From Butyrivibrio proteoclasticus (lineage in GTDB: Bacteria > Bacillota > Clostridia > Lachnospirales > Lachnospiraceae), in the NCBI RefSeq assembly GCF_900115735.1, contig NZ_FOXO01000001.1:124001-188000 (forward strand): 64,000 bases of DNA, written 5' to 3'. The translations under genes were made by a program, and so were the position numbers. Below, one piece after another: positions 39,150 to 48,588 of the stretch. The stretch's first letter is position 1. Each line of letters opens with the position of its first letter. The notes under the pieces were generated by a model that saw only the letters and a program-made list of their open reading frames with translations, was not told the origin of the DNA and did no database searches.

Positions 39150-41114
39150 ATGATAGAAACTATAAAAAAGAATAAAATCTCATTTGTTCTTATATTGTTA
39201 TTTTTGGTACTTTGTATCAGGGTAATGATAAAAACTCCAGGAAGCCTTACTGGTGATGGCATAGAGTATGAGATGCAGGTAGAGGCGTTTTTGAACCATT
39301 TTTCTTTTGGGATAACGACTGAGGATGTGGAAAAAACCAAAGCAGATTTTTATAACGAAGCGGAGCTTATAGATACCGAGTATTACGTGGATGTAGCTCA
39401 TCACCTTCATGAGTATAAAGGCGCTAAATATAGCAACCACTACGGGATGTATTCAGCATTGGTGGCGCCTTTAAAAATTCTTTTGTCTCCTACTGGATGT
39501 TATCCGATAAGGGCATTTCATCTGACAAATATACTGCTTTATATGTCAGCACTTTTAGTTATTTTCTTTTGCCTCAAAATTGATGAGACAAGAAAACTTA
39601 TCCTAATAATTCTTTCTATTGTAAATCCGGCGTGGTTCTATATGTTCTGGACGCATACAGAAGTATATATGTTTGCATTTACAGTTATGGGGCTTGTTTT
39701 TTATTATAACAGGTCCTATGCAAGAGCAATATTGTTTGTAAGTATTGCTGCAATGCAAAATCTATCAGTGTTGGCATTTGCCATGGTGATAGGAGTTCAG
39801 CTACTTATCGAGAGTGTTGGAAAGCATATCGAGAAAAATGGTAAGTTTGAACTTGGTAATTATATCAAGGATTTTGTAAAAGAAGTATTGCCATGTGGGT
39901 TATGCTATATTCCTGCACTTATTCCGATGATATCAACATATATAAGATTTAACACGATTAACCTTGTGGCAGATGATGCTATGGAGAATAAATATCTGTT
40001 TAGCAAGGCTATGAACTATCTCTTTGATTTAAATCTGGGTATATTACCTTTTGAACCATTTATACTTTTGGCATTTTTTATAGTGGCTCTTATAGGACTA
40101 AAGAAAAATACGCTTAGATCAATAATCAACATTCTCGGGGTGTGCGGTATCCTCTTTATAATAGCTCACCAGATTCAGATCAACAGTGGCATGAATTTTA
40201 TCATGCGATATAATATATGGATTATACAGATAATGATATTTTTTGTGATATGCAGTTGGGATGTTACTTTTGAAAACCAAAGGAATGCACTGGCACTTGG
40301 AATATTTGAAGGATTCTGGACAGCTTTTATGCTTGTTATGACTATGAGCGGTTTATGGGGATATTCGGCAAATCAGTTTGCTCCATGGACCCAAGCGGTT
40401 ATTAACAAAATGCCTGCATTATACAATCCGACAAGAGGAATCTTCTACTCAAGGGCTAAGGGGATTGAGTGCTATTATGAGGATTATCCTGCAGTTTACA
40501 CGAATGCTCAAGGACAGATAAGAAAAATACTTCTTAGTAGAGAAGCGGAAAAGCTGTTTTATTCAGATCAATGGATTTTATGTGATGCTGAGGGCAATCT
40601 GATTGATAAAACCGGGTTAAAAACAGTGTCGGTGGATGGAGGAGACTACAAATATATTAATTTAACTGGTGAGGTTTATCATGCATTCTCCAGAGAAATT
40701 GAAAATCCTGTTGTTTTTGCAGGCCCGGATTATAACTTAAAGGGATTTTATCAACAGGGAATGGCAAGAGCTGAAAATGATTTCACATGGACTGACGGTG
40801 ACGCTGTAGTATTTAAGGTGTCAAATGATTCGCCTGTTCAAAATATGCACTGTAATATAGATGTTGCAACTATCTTTTACCAGCCACAGCATGTAAATGT
40901 ATATATTGATGAAAATCAGGTATACTCGGGCGTGATTGAAAGTGGTGATCAGGACATTGAATTTGATTTCACTAAGCCTAATGATGATATTTTTGAAATG
41001 ACTTTGGAAGTGCCTGATTCTGTTCCGCCGTCCACGGTTATAGAGTCAGCAGATACAAGAGATTTGGGCTTGGGATTGTATTCAATGACAATATCAGAAG
41101 CTGAAGACTATTGA
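39150..41114 (+). CDS. GT-C-like membrane glycosyltransferase with extracytoplasmic C-terminal domain
   Basis: A protein of 654 residues. About ten membrane helices lie between residues 10 and 415. The first extracytoplasmic loop is acidic and aromatic (LTGDGIEYEMQVEAFLNHFS ... YSNHYGMYSALVAPLK), typical of GT-C enzymes that take sugars from polyprenyl phosphate. Residues about 420-654 are a soluble beta-rich domain (VFAGPDYNLKGFYQQGMARA, FKVSNDSPVQNMHC, VNVYIDENQVYSG) of carbohydrate-binding character. The gene has its own promoter and is followed 21 bases later by a GT2 enzyme of the DPM1 type, which could make its lipid-linked donor. The sugar is unknown. Confidence 0.7.
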   Translation: MIETIKKNKISFVLILLFLVLCIRVMIKTPGSLTGDGIEYEMQVEAFLNHFSFGITTEDVEKTKADFYNEAELIDTEYYVDVAHHLHEYKGAKYSNHYGMYSALVAPLKILLSPTGCYPIRAFHLTNILLYMSALLVIFFCLKIDETRKLILIILSIVNPAWFYMFWTHTEVYMFAFTVMGLVFYYNRSYARAILFVSIAAMQNLSVLAFAMVIGVQLLIESVGKHIEKNGKFELGNYIKDFVKEVLPCGLCYIPALIPMISTYIRFNTINLVADDAMENKYLFSKAMNYLFDLNLGILPFEPFILLAFFIVALIGLKKNTLRSIINILGVCGILFIIAHQIQINSGMNFIMRYNIWIIQIMIFFVICSWDVTFENQRNALALGIFEGFWTAFMLVMTMSGLWGYSANQFAPWTQAVINKMPALYNPTRGIFYSRAKGIECYYEDYPAVYTNAQGQIRKILLSREAEKLFYSDQWILCDAEGNLIDKTGLKTVSVDGGDYKYINLTGEVYHAFSREIENPVVFAGPDYNLKGFYQQGMARAENDFTWTDGDAVVFKVSNDSPVQNMHCNIDVATIFYQPQHVNVYIDENQVYSGVIESGDQDIEFDFTKPNDDIFEMTLEVPDSVPPSTVIESADTRDLGLGLYSMTISEAEDY

Positions 41115-41135
41115 TTTAGAAGAAAAGAGGAAAAA

Positions 41136-41843
41136 ATGAATTCACTTTACATCGTAATGCCAGCGTACAACGAAGAAGAAACAATAGAAGGGGTTGTCAG
41201 GAAATGGTATCCCCTTTTGGAAGGAAAGGCAGAAAATTCAAGACTTATAGTTGCAGATAGCGGTAGCAAAGACAGGACACATGAGATTCTGACTAATCTG
41301 ATGAAAGAGTTGCCACAGCTTGAAATACTTGATGATACTTTGAAACAGCACGGCCCGAAGCTGATTGCTATGTACAAATATGCCAGGGACAACAATATCG
41401 ATTATGTATTTCAAACTGATTCAGATGATCAGACAAATCCCGGAGAATTTGAGGCTTTCTGGAACCTTCGTGATCGCTATGATGCAATTCTTGGAAACCG
41501 AACTGTAAGAGGAGATGGTGCATCAAGAGCATTTGTTGAAAAAGTTGTTTGTTTCCTTCTTAGAGTTGTGTTTGGAGTCAGGGTTCCTGATGCCAATGCA
41601 CCATTTAGGCTTATGAAGGTTGAACTTGTCAGCAAGTATATTGAGCGTTTCAATGAAGATTATAATCTTCCTAATATAATGCTTACCACCTTTTTTGCTC
41701 ATTATAAAGAAAATATAACATTTAGGGAAGTTTCTTTTAAACCCAGACAGGGTGGCGTTAACAGTATAAACATACCTAAGATTGTGAAAATTGGCATTAA
41801 AGCGCTTGGAGATTTTATAAAGTTTAGGAAAGAAATGGTTTAA
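41136..41843 (+). CDS. GT2 glycosyltransferase, DPM1/polyprenyl-phosphate type
   Basis: A protein of 235 residues with the GT-A core: LYIVMPAYNEEETIEGVVRK, VADSGSKDRTHEIL and the acidic FQTDSDDQTNP (metal site at about residue 95), followed by the KPRQGGVNSINIPKI segment. No membrane helices are present, unlike GtrB. It resembles polyprenyl-phosphate hexose synthases (dolichol-phosphate mannose synthase group). The GT-C-like gene directly upstream would be the natural user of its product. AGAGGA precedes ATG 41136. The segment after it to 42037 carries promoters but no gene. Confidence 0.85.
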   Translation: MNSLYIVMPAYNEEETIEGVVRKWYPLLEGKAENSRLIVADSGSKDRTHEILTNLMKELPQLEILDDTLKQHGPKLIAMYKYARDNNIDYVFQTDSDDQTNPGEFEAFWNLRDRYDAILGNRTVRGDGASRAFVEKVVCFLLRVVFGVRVPDANAPFRLMKVELVSKYIERFNEDYNLPNIMLTTFFAHYKENITFREVSFKPRQGGVNSINIPKIVKIGIKALGDFIKFRKEMV

Positions 41844-41967
41844 TACTGATTTGTTAAACATCATGACACAATTGCAAGCTGTAAGTTTTTGAATACTTGT
41901 TTGCAAGTACCGTGTATTTATGCTATTTTGTTTGGCTGTTTGACAAAAAAAACGGCATAGTATAAAC

Positions 41968-41996
41968 TTGTTAACTGCATGTTTAGATAATATAAT
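41968..41996 (+). promoter_or_regulatory. Promoter of the ABC-exporter EPS operon
   Basis: TTGTTA (41968-41973), 17-base spacer, TATAAT (41991-41996), ahead of the gene at 42038. A second candidate lies just upstream: TTGACA (41940-41945) with TATAAA (41961-41966), but its spacer is only 15 bases. The 188 bases between genes hold nothing else recognisable. Confidence 0.65.
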
Positions 41997-42037
41997 AAGT
42001 ACGTTAGTGTACGTTTTTTCATAGAAAGGTAATGGTT

Positions 42038-42973
42038 ATGAAGAAAGCATTAGTGTTTGGAGCAGGGGGATTTGCAGGAGGCCATCTTGTAAATGAGCTC
42101 GTCAGTAATAATTATGAAGTGTATGGCTGTAGCAGGTATGGCAAGATTACTGATAAAAGGTATGCCGGAGCTATGGTATGCGATATCATGGATGTTGACA
42201 GGGTTAAGACTGTAATTGCTGAGGTTAATCCTGACTATATCATTAATATGGCTGGAATCAGTTCAGTAGGGCTCTCATGGAAGATTCCGCAGACTACTAT
42301 TGATGTTAATGTTGTGGGTCCTGTTAATATTTTGGAAACCGTTAAGGAAACTAATCCTGATGCGCATATTCTTTTTATAGGATCAAGTGAGGAGTATGCA
42401 CCGAAGGCTGAACCTATTTCTGAGGTTGACAGACTTGATGCTAATAATCCATATGGTATTAGTAAGGTTATGCTTGAAAGACTGGTTTCTCTTTACAGAG
42501 ATCACTATGGTATGCATGTTCATTATGTAAGGGCATTTAATCATACCGGAATCGGACAGGCTGATACTTTTGTTGTTCCTTCTTGGTGCAAACAGGTTGC
42601 GGAGATATCTGTAAGTGGCAAGCCGGGAACTATCAGAGTCGGAAATCTTAATGTTGCAAGGGATTTTTCTGATGTAAGAGACGTTGTCAGAGCATATAGA
42701 ATGGTTCTTGAAAGTGATGATTGCAGCCAGATTTATAATATCTGCAGCGGAAAAGCTATCTATTTGGAGAAAATATTGGAGTTTATTACTTCTATGTCTG
42801 AACAGCCTGTTGAAATAGAAGTTAATCAAAAGCTTATCCGCCCGGTTGAAAATGATACTATTTTTGGAGACCACAGTAAGATAACAAAAGACCTTGGATG
42901 GGAACCTGAAATAGATCTTAAGGATACCATTAGGGAAATGTATGAAGATTTTGTGTCAAGAAAGCGTAGTTGA
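42038..42973 (+). CDS. NAD(P)-dependent sugar epimerase/reductase, Rmd-like
   Basis: A short-chain dehydrogenase of 311 residues of the extended (sugar-nucleotide) type: KALVFGAGGFAGGHLVNELV is the Rossmann glycine loop, NMAGISSVGLSWK follows, and SSEEYAP with YGISKVML supply the catalytic Ser/Tyr-x-x-x-Lys. VRAFNHTGIGQADTFVVPSW and RDFSDVRDVVRAY are characteristic of GDP-4-keto-6-deoxymannose reductases (Rmd) making GDP-rhamnose, and of closely related CDP/GDP enzymes. ATG 42038 is preceded by GAAAGG at eight bases; the ATG at 42032 is too close. It heads the ABC-exporter operon. No partner 4,6-dehydratase gene is visible in the window. Confidence 0.85.
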   Translation: MKKALVFGAGGFAGGHLVNELVSNNYEVYGCSRYGKITDKRYAGAMVCDIMDVDRVKTVIAEVNPDYIINMAGISSVGLSWKIPQTTIDVNVVGPVNILETVKETNPDAHILFIGSSEEYAPKAEPISEVDRLDANNPYGISKVMLERLVSLYRDHYGMHVHYVRAFNHTGIGQADTFVVPSWCKQVAEISVSGKPGTIRVGNLNVARDFSDVRDVVRAYRMVLESDDCSQIYNICSGKAIYLEKILEFITSMSEQPVEIEVNQKLIRPVENDTIFGDHSKITKDLGWEPEIDLKDTIREMYEDFVSRKRS

Positions 42974-42981
42974 GTAATAAT

Positions 42982-43758
42982 ATGAAAACTTTAAAAGAAA
43001 TATATGAGTATAGAGAGATGATATTCAGTCTCGTTCACAGAGATATCAGGGGAAAATATAAGGGATCAGTATTGGGGATTTTCTGGTCCCTGCTTAATCC
43101 TTTGCTGCAGTTAATTGTTTATACTATAGTTTTTTCAGTTATTATGAGGGCAGGTTATGATAAGTATTACCTGTTCCTTTTTGTTGCACTTGTTCCCTGG
43201 CTCTTTTTTAATCTTAGTGTCAGCGCAGGATCAACGGTTATCTGGAATCAGAAAGAGTTGGTAAATAAAATATACTTCCCAAGAGAAGTACTTCCAATTG
43301 CTCATGTTACAGCACAGCTTGTGAATATGCTTTTATCATTCATAGTAATCTTTTTAGTTGTAATTGTTACCGGACATGGAATCAATTTGAAAGCAATACT
43401 ATTCCTTCCCATTATTATAGTAATAGAATATTTAATGGCACTTGGTTTTACTTTTCTTTCTTCTTCTATTACTATCTTTTTCAGAGATTTCGAGTTTATT
43501 CTTGCTGTGTTTATGATGGCATGGCAGTTTTTGAGTCCTGTAATGTATGGCGTTGATATGGTGCCGGAACAGCTTAGACCAATTTTTATGATGAATCCAT
43601 TAACACCTATATTGATGGTTTATAGAGATATAATCTATAGCAAGGTGGTTCCGGATATGAAGAATCTTGCGACATCAGCGATTTTTGCACTTGTTATATT
43701 CGCTATTGGTGCAATTGTTTTTGGTAGCCTTAAAAAGAAATTTTCAGAGGAAATGTAA
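42982..43758 (+). CDS. wzm: Polysaccharide ABC exporter permease Wzm
   Basis: A protein of 258 residues of the ABC2-type permease family with six membrane helices. Typical features are LVHRDIRGKYKGSVLGIFWS near the start (amphipathic elbow and first helix), LVNKIYFPREVLPIAHV and YRDIIYSKVVPDM. It forms the channel that exports a completed polysaccharide from the cytoplasm with Wzt. ATG 42982 is used; a TTG at 42970 overlapping the upstream stop is an alternative. The stop overlaps the first base of wzt, so the two are cotranslated. Confidence 0.92.
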   Translation: MKTLKEIYEYREMIFSLVHRDIRGKYKGSVLGIFWSLLNPLLQLIVYTIVFSVIMRAGYDKYYLFLFVALVPWLFFNLSVSAGSTVIWNQKELVNKIYFPREVLPIAHVTAQLVNMLLSFIVIFLVVIVTGHGINLKAILFLPIIIVIEYLMALGFTFLSSSITIFFRDFEFILAVFMMAWQFLSPVMYGVDMVPEQLRPIFMMNPLTPILMVYRDIIYSKVVPDMKNLATSAIFALVIFAIGAIVFGSLKKKFSEEM

Positions 43759-45032
43759 TGCAAAACGGAAATGTTATTGAAGTAAAAGATGTCTATAAAG
43801 GATTTAAGATATATTACGACAGAGGGAAGACTTTAAAAGAAAAGCTTATTTATCACAACAGCAAGTACAGCTATCGTGAAGTATTAAAAGGTATTTCATT
43901 CTCTGTAAAAAAAGGTGAGGCTGTAGCGCTAATTGGTAGAAATGGTTGCGGTAAGAGTACATCCCTTAAGCTTTTGACAAAGATTATATATCCAAATTCA
44001 GGTTCAGTTGAACTAAAGGGCAGAGTAGTAAGCCTTATTGAACTTGGTGCGGGCTTTCATCCGGATATGTCCGGAAGAGAGAATATTTATATCAATGCAT
44101 CAATCTTTGGATTGTCCAAAAAAGAGATAGATAGCAGACTTGATAAGATCATCAGCTTTTCTGAGTTGGAAGAGTTTATAGATAATCCTGTAAGAACTTA
44201 TTCATCAGGAATGTATATGCGACTTGCTTTTGCAGTTGCAATTAATGTTGATGCAGATATTCTTCTTATTGATGAAATTCTTGCTGTTGGTGATGCCGCA
44301 TTTCAGGCAAAGTGCTTTAACAGAATGAGAGCTATAAAGGGATCTGGTACTACTATCGTCCTTGTATCTCACTCTATGGGGCAGGTTGAACAGCTCTGTG
44401 ACAGAAGTATCTGGATTGAAGATGGAAAGATAATGGCTGAAGGCAAGCCATCAGAGGTTGATCCTAAATATCTTGATTACATGGCGCAGAAGACAATCAA
44501 TCAGGATAAAGCTGCTAAAGAGGCTGAGAAGTCAGAAGATAAAAAAGATACTGAGGAAACAGGACCTTATAAAGATACCGATAAGAGATATGGTCGAAAA
44601 GATGTTGTAATGACTAATATTCGTCTTTTGGACGAAAATGGTGAAGAAACGTCAACAGTAAGGACAGAAAAAGAGTTTTCTGTTGAAGTTGATTATAAAG
44701 TTTACAAGCCAATTAAGGATGCAGTTATCGGCATTGGAATTTTTAGGAATGATGGTGTTGCCTGTTATGGCACCAATACCCAGATAGAACGATTTGATAA
44801 ATTTGACATAACGGAAGATGGTGGTTTTAAAATCACATTTCCAAAGACAATGCTCCTTCAGGGAGGATATTGGCTTGACTTTGCTATTGAAGTGCAGGGC
44901 GGTATTCCTATTGACTATTACAAAGAGGCAATTCGTTTCAATGTAGTATCAAGTGTTGGCGATGCCTATATTATGAGGATTCCTCATAAGTGGGAGTCTG
45001 ATATCCTGGATAATGGCGAAAATATGCTGTAA
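43758..45032 (+). CDS. wzt: Polysaccharide ABC exporter ATPase Wzt with C-terminal glycan-binding domain
   Basis: A protein of 424 residues. Residues 1-240 are the ATPase: Walker A GRNGCGKSTSLKLL at 60-73, the Wzt/TagH-type FHPDMSGRENIYINA, signature YSSGMYMRLAFA, Walker B ILLIDEILAVGD and switch VSHSMG. After a charged linker (about 245-280), residues about 280-420 are a Wzt_C beta-sandwich (FSVEVDYKVYKPIKDAVIGI, CYGTNTQIERF). In O9a-type systems this domain recognises a modified chain end before export. Its presence together with the coiled-coil methyltransferase at 50875 argues for export of end-capped chains. Confidence 0.93.
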   Translation: MQNGNVIEVKDVYKGFKIYYDRGKTLKEKLIYHNSKYSYREVLKGISFSVKKGEAVALIGRNGCGKSTSLKLLTKIIYPNSGSVELKGRVVSLIELGAGFHPDMSGRENIYINASIFGLSKKEIDSRLDKIISFSELEEFIDNPVRTYSSGMYMRLAFAVAINVDADILLIDEILAVGDAAFQAKCFNRMRAIKGSGTTIVLVSHSMGQVEQLCDRSIWIEDGKIMAEGKPSEVDPKYLDYMAQKTINQDKAAKEAEKSEDKKDTEETGPYKDTDKRYGRKDVVMTNIRLLDENGEETSTVRTEKEFSVEVDYKVYKPIKDAVIGIGIFRNDGVACYGTNTQIERFDKFDITEDGGFKITFPKTMLLQGGYWLDFAIEVQGGIPIDYYKEAIRFNVVSSVGDAYIMRIPHKWESDILDNGENML

Positions 45033-45044
45033 AGGGTAAAAGAG

Positions 45045-46241
45045 ATGTTTGATAAAGTTTGTTTTGTTGTGCAAAGATATGGACTTGAAGTAAATGGCGG
45101 AGCTGAATTACAGTGCCGCCAATTTGCTGAACATATGGTAAAACATTGCAACAGGCTTGATGTTGTTACTACTAAGGCCGTGGATTATATGACATGGAAG
45201 GATTATTATACGGCTGATGAAGAGGATATTAATGGGGTACATGTAATCCGCTTCGGAGTTGAGCGTGAACGTGATCAGAAATCATTTAGAAAGCTTAATG
45301 ATATCGCCGGAGAGCAGAAACTTCCTGTAGATAAAGAAGAGGAGTGGGCTAAAAGGCAGGGACCATATTCACCGGATCTTTTAAAGTATCTTGAAGATAA
45401 TCATTACAATTACGATGCTTTCGTCTTTTTTACATATATCTATTACCCTACTGTTATGGGATTATCAATAGTTGCGGACAGAGCGATACTTGTACCGGAA
45501 GCACATGATGAACCATATCTTAGTATGCAGATAATTAAAAAAGTGTTTAGTTCACCGAAAGCCTTTTTGTTTAATACTGAAGAAGAACGAGAGCTTGTTC
45601 ATAAGAGATTTAACAATGCAGATATTCCGTCACAGCTGGGCGGCATTGGAATAGAATTGCCGGATGAAGTTCATCCTGAGAACTTCAGACAAAAGTACAA
45701 AATTGGGGACGCTCCATTTCTTGTATATGTTGGCAGAATTGATGAAGGCAAAAATTGTCGCGAACTTGTAGAATTCTTTTTAGAATATAAGAGAAGACAT
45801 AATGATGATTTGAAGCTTGTTCTCATTGGTAAAAAAGTTCTGGATATTCCCAAAAACAAAGATATCATCGAAACAGGTTTTACCAGTGATCAGGATAAGT
45901 TCGATGGAATAGCAGCTGCCAATGCTCTTGTTTTACCGTCAAGATTTGAGAGCTTGTCAATTGTTGTATTGGAAGCCATGAAACTTAATACATTAGTTTT
46001 GGTGGATGGCCACTGTGATGTATTAAGAGCACATTGCAAGAAGAGTAATGGTGCATTGTACTATGTGAACTATCCTGAATTTGAGGGATGTCTCGAATAT
46101 TTTAAAGAGCATCCTGAAGTATGTGATGCCTTAAGGGCTAATGGCCTTAAGTATGTTGATGAGAATTATCAATGGGATGTAGTCACAGGAAGGATATGTG
46201 AGCTGATCCAGAAGATTAAAGATAGTAGTGTGAAAGAGTGA
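45045..46241 (+). CDS. GT4 family glycosyltransferase
   Basis: A GT-B enzyme of 398 residues: CFVVQRYGLEVNGGAELQCR at the N-terminus, with a long insert around residues 60-120, then FLVYVGRIDEGKNCRELVEF and LPSRFESLSIVVLEAMKLNT at the donor site. The N-G-G-A-E-L loop binds the acceptor or donor phosphate in this subgroup. It is 12 bases after wzt and paralogous to the next gene (46244), which shares the G-G-A-E-x5-R signature. Together they probably build the main chain exported by Wzm/Wzt. Sugar specificity is not readable. Confidence 0.9.
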   Translation: MFDKVCFVVQRYGLEVNGGAELQCRQFAEHMVKHCNRLDVVTTKAVDYMTWKDYYTADEEDINGVHVIRFGVERERDQKSFRKLNDIAGEQKLPVDKEEEWAKRQGPYSPDLLKYLEDNHYNYDAFVFFTYIYYPTVMGLSIVADRAILVPEAHDEPYLSMQIIKKVFSSPKAFLFNTEEERELVHKRFNNADIPSQLGGIGIELPDEVHPENFRQKYKIGDAPFLVYVGRIDEGKNCRELVEFFLEYKRRHNDDLKLVLIGKKVLDIPKNKDIIETGFTSDQDKFDGIAAANALVLPSRFESLSIVVLEAMKLNTLVLVDGHCDVLRAHCKKSNGALYYVNYPEFEGCLEYFKEHPEVCDALRANGLKYVDENYQWDVVTGRICELIQKIKDSSVKE

Positions 46242-46243
46242 TT

Positions 46244-47431
46244 ATGAAAAAGATAGCTTTTGTAGCTCCATGGTTTGGAGAAAACATACCGGGCGGCGCA
46301 GAGATGGCGATGCGAGAGCATATTAAACATCTATATGCCAAAGGAATTGATATTGAAGTTTTAACAACATGTGTTAAGCAGTTTACAGCTGACTGGAATA
46401 TTGACTATTACACTCCGGGCCTGGATACAGTAATGGGTATTCCGACCAGAAGATTTAAGGTCAGAAAGCGCGATACACATGCTTTTGATGTTGTTAATAC
46501 CAAACTTATGAATAATGTTTCTTTGACCGATGAGGAAGAGGAGACTTTTGTTCGTGAGATGGTTAACAGTCCGGATATGTATAAATATATATCTGAACAT
46601 CAGGATGAATATAGTTTGTTTGTCTATATTCCATATATGTTTGGAACAACTATAAACGGTATTCTTGCGTGTCCTGAGAAGGCTGTTGTTATTCCATGTT
46701 TTCACGAAGAATCCTATATACATATGAGGATTTTCAAGGATGTTTTCGAAAAGGCTGCCGGAATGCTTTATAATGCCGAACCAGAGAAAATTTTGGCAAA
46801 TGAAGTCTTCGATTTCTCAAATGTTAAACAGCTTACGCTTGGAATAGGCCTTGATAATGATTTCTCATATGATGAAAAGCGCTTTCGCGAAAAATATAAA
46901 GTAAATGATCCGTTTATTTTGTATGCAGGACGTAAGGATGTTGGAAAGAATATCTATACTTTGATAAACTATTTCAGAGAGTATAAGGATAGAAACAAAG
47001 ACAGTAAATTGAAGCTTGTTCTTATTGGCGGCGGCGAAGTTACTATACCTGATGATATTGCCAGTGAAGTAATTGATATCGGATTTGTTGACAGACAAGA
47101 TAAATATGATGCTTGTGCTGCAGCTTCAATGATGTGTCAGCCTTCAATTCATGAGAGCTTTTCACTTGTTATAATGGAGAGCTGGTTATGTGAGAGGCCG
47201 GTTATAGTTCATAACAGATGTGATGTAACCAAGAATTTTGTTAAGGAATCTAATGCAGGACTTTATTTTGACAATTACTTTGAATTCGAAGGCTGTGTGG
47301 ATTATATTCTGAACAATCCGGAAGTTGCGGATAAAATGGGTAAACTTGGCAGAAAGTATGTCCTGGAAACATTTGACTGGGATGTTATTACGAAAAAGGC
47401 AATTAGCTTTTTTGAGGAAATAGCTCAGTAA
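46244..47431 (+). CDS. GT4 family glycosyltransferase
   Basis: A GT-B enzyme of 395 residues, paralogue of the previous gene: KKIAFVAPWFGENIPGGAEM with AMREHIKHLYAKG, then FILYAGRKDVGKNIYTLINY and QPSIHESFSLVIMESWLCER at the donor site. I start at ATG 46244, three bases after the upstream stop and five bases after AAAGAG; a GTG at 46238 is possible. It lies 19 bases before the small coiled-coil gene at 47451. Its place in the operon suggests a polymerising or side-branch transferase. Confidence 0.9.
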   Translation: MKKIAFVAPWFGENIPGGAEMAMREHIKHLYAKGIDIEVLTTCVKQFTADWNIDYYTPGLDTVMGIPTRRFKVRKRDTHAFDVVNTKLMNNVSLTDEEEETFVREMVNSPDMYKYISEHQDEYSLFVYIPYMFGTTINGILACPEKAVVIPCFHEESYIHMRIFKDVFEKAAGMLYNAEPEKILANEVFDFSNVKQLTLGIGLDNDFSYDEKRFREKYKVNDPFILYAGRKDVGKNIYTLINYFREYKDRNKDSKLKLVLIGGGEVTIPDDIASEVIDIGFVDRQDKYDACAAASMMCQPSIHESFSLVIMESWLCERPVIVHNRCDVTKNFVKESNAGLYFDNYFEFEGCVDYILNNPEVADKMGKLGRKYVLETFDWDVITKKAISFFEEIAQ

Positions 47432-47450
47432 TGATAGAGGTGGAATATAG

Positions 47451-47894
47451 ATGAATAATACAGAAGTTATTGAAAATATTGATATTGAACAGATAATGGA
47501 TGAGATCCGTGCCAAGATAAAAGAGCGCGGTTATACCGAGGATATGCTCAAATTCAGGGATGTTGCTGCTGATATGAACGTATCTATGGATGTGTTTAAT
47601 TCCGGCGTTTTCAGCAAGGTAGTTGAACAGACCAATGCCAACAGCCATATCAACTATTATGAGATTCCTATAGGCACTGGATTAAAGGGCTTTGTTAAAA
47701 GATGTATCAGAAAAATGATTTCTTTTGCCCTTCCGCCTGTAGTTTTTCAGGTTAATGAATACAACAGATCAGCAACACAGAGTATCAATCAGATTCATGC
47801 ATTTATCAAGAAGTATGAAAGCGATATTAAGGAAAAAGACAAGCAGATTGCTGAACTGAAAAAGAGAATTGAACAGCTTGAAAAAAATGGTTGA
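47451..47894 (+). CDS. Small EPS-operon protein with C-terminal coiled coil
   Basis: A protein of 147 residues, not assignable to a named family. The N-terminus (IDIEQIMDEIRAKIKERGYT, EDMLKFRDV) and the segment GFVKRCIRKMISFALPPVVF then QVNEYNRSATQSINQI resemble the N-terminal extension found on many EPS/O-antigen methyltransferases and glycosyltransferases, here as a free protein. The last 40 residues (KEKDKQIAELKKRIEQLEKN) form a coiled coil. AGAGGTGG precedes ATG 47451. It may be a scaffold or partner for the coiled-coil methyltransferase at 50875; this is inference from shared features. Confidence 0.6.
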   Translation: MNNTEVIENIDIEQIMDEIRAKIKERGYTEDMLKFRDVAADMNVSMDVFNSGVFSKVVEQTNANSHINYYEIPIGTGLKGFVKRCIRKMISFALPPVVFQVNEYNRSATQSINQIHAFIKKYESDIKEKDKQIAELKKRIEQLEKNG

Positions 47895-47924
47895 TGTTGC
47901 CATCTTATGAAAGAGAATGATTCT

Positions 47925-48566
47925 ATGAATAGTGAAAATACTTTTTCAAGCATACATGCAGAAATCGTTGCTGAAGCTAACAGATTAAGAACAACCCCAA
48001 AATCAGTTTCTGCTTTCGAAATGCCGATTTTGTACACTGATTTAACCAAAGTTGATGATAGTGAGTTGGTGCAGGAACTCTTTTTTAGGATACTTGGGCG
48101 AAAACCTGATGAAAAAGAGTATAAGCGATATGCCAAGGCATTGAATTCAAAGTCCATGAGTAAGGAACTGCTCATACAGACAATTGCTTTATCATCTGAA
48201 GCAATAGCACGAGGTACAAGAGTATATGCAATCAAGGCTAAAAGTGTTGATGCAAATCTTTTGTTAAGCCTTGACGGAGTTCAATTTATTGAAAAGTCCT
48301 ATATGTGGCTTCTCGGAAGAGAACCTGAAGATGCTGCTATTAAGGATAATCTGGAGAGATTAGACCACGGAGTAGATAAAAAGAAGATACTCCTGGAAAT
48401 AAGTGGTTCAATTGAATGTATGAACAGAGGCGTTGCACTGATTGGCATTGCAGAGGATAATGCTAAGGCATTCAAAGAAAGCATAGTTATTAAAATTCGC
48501 AGAAAGATCAGAGGCTTCTTAAGACGTATTAAGCGTGTTGTTAAGCGTGTTCTAAAGCTTAACTGA
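47925..48566 (+). CDS. DUF4214-like protein
   Basis: A protein of 213 residues (219 if the ATG at 47907, which lacks a ribosome site, is used). Two DUF4214-like repeats are visible: VQELFFRILGRKPDEKEYKR (about residues 45-85) and FIEKSYMWLLGREPEDAAIK (about 112-155), each with the L-G-R-x-P-D/E core. The C-terminus is highly basic (RRKIRGFLRRIKRVVKRVLK), suited to binding acidic membrane or polymer. There is no signal peptide, unlike the secreted DUF4214 protein at 35790. DUF4214 modules also occur fused to glycosyltransferases, so a glycan-linked role is likely but unproven. Confidence 0.65.
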   Translation: MNSENTFSSIHAEIVAEANRLRTTPKSVSAFEMPILYTDLTKVDDSELVQELFFRILGRKPDEKEYKRYAKALNSKSMSKELLIQTIALSSEAIARGTRVYAIKAKSVDANLLLSLDGVQFIEKSYMWLLGREPEDAAIKDNLERLDHGVDKKKILLEISGSIECMNRGVALIGIAEDNAKAFKESIVIKIRRKIRGFLRRIKRVVKRVLKLN

Positions 48567-48588
48567 TAGGTCAGGAGAATTTGCTATA

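Noticed and set aside
41940..41966. TTGACA/TATAAA pair as the main promoter of the ABC-exporter operon
   Set aside because: The spacer is 15 bases, while the overlapping downstream pair TTGTTA/TATAAT has an ideal 17-base spacer.
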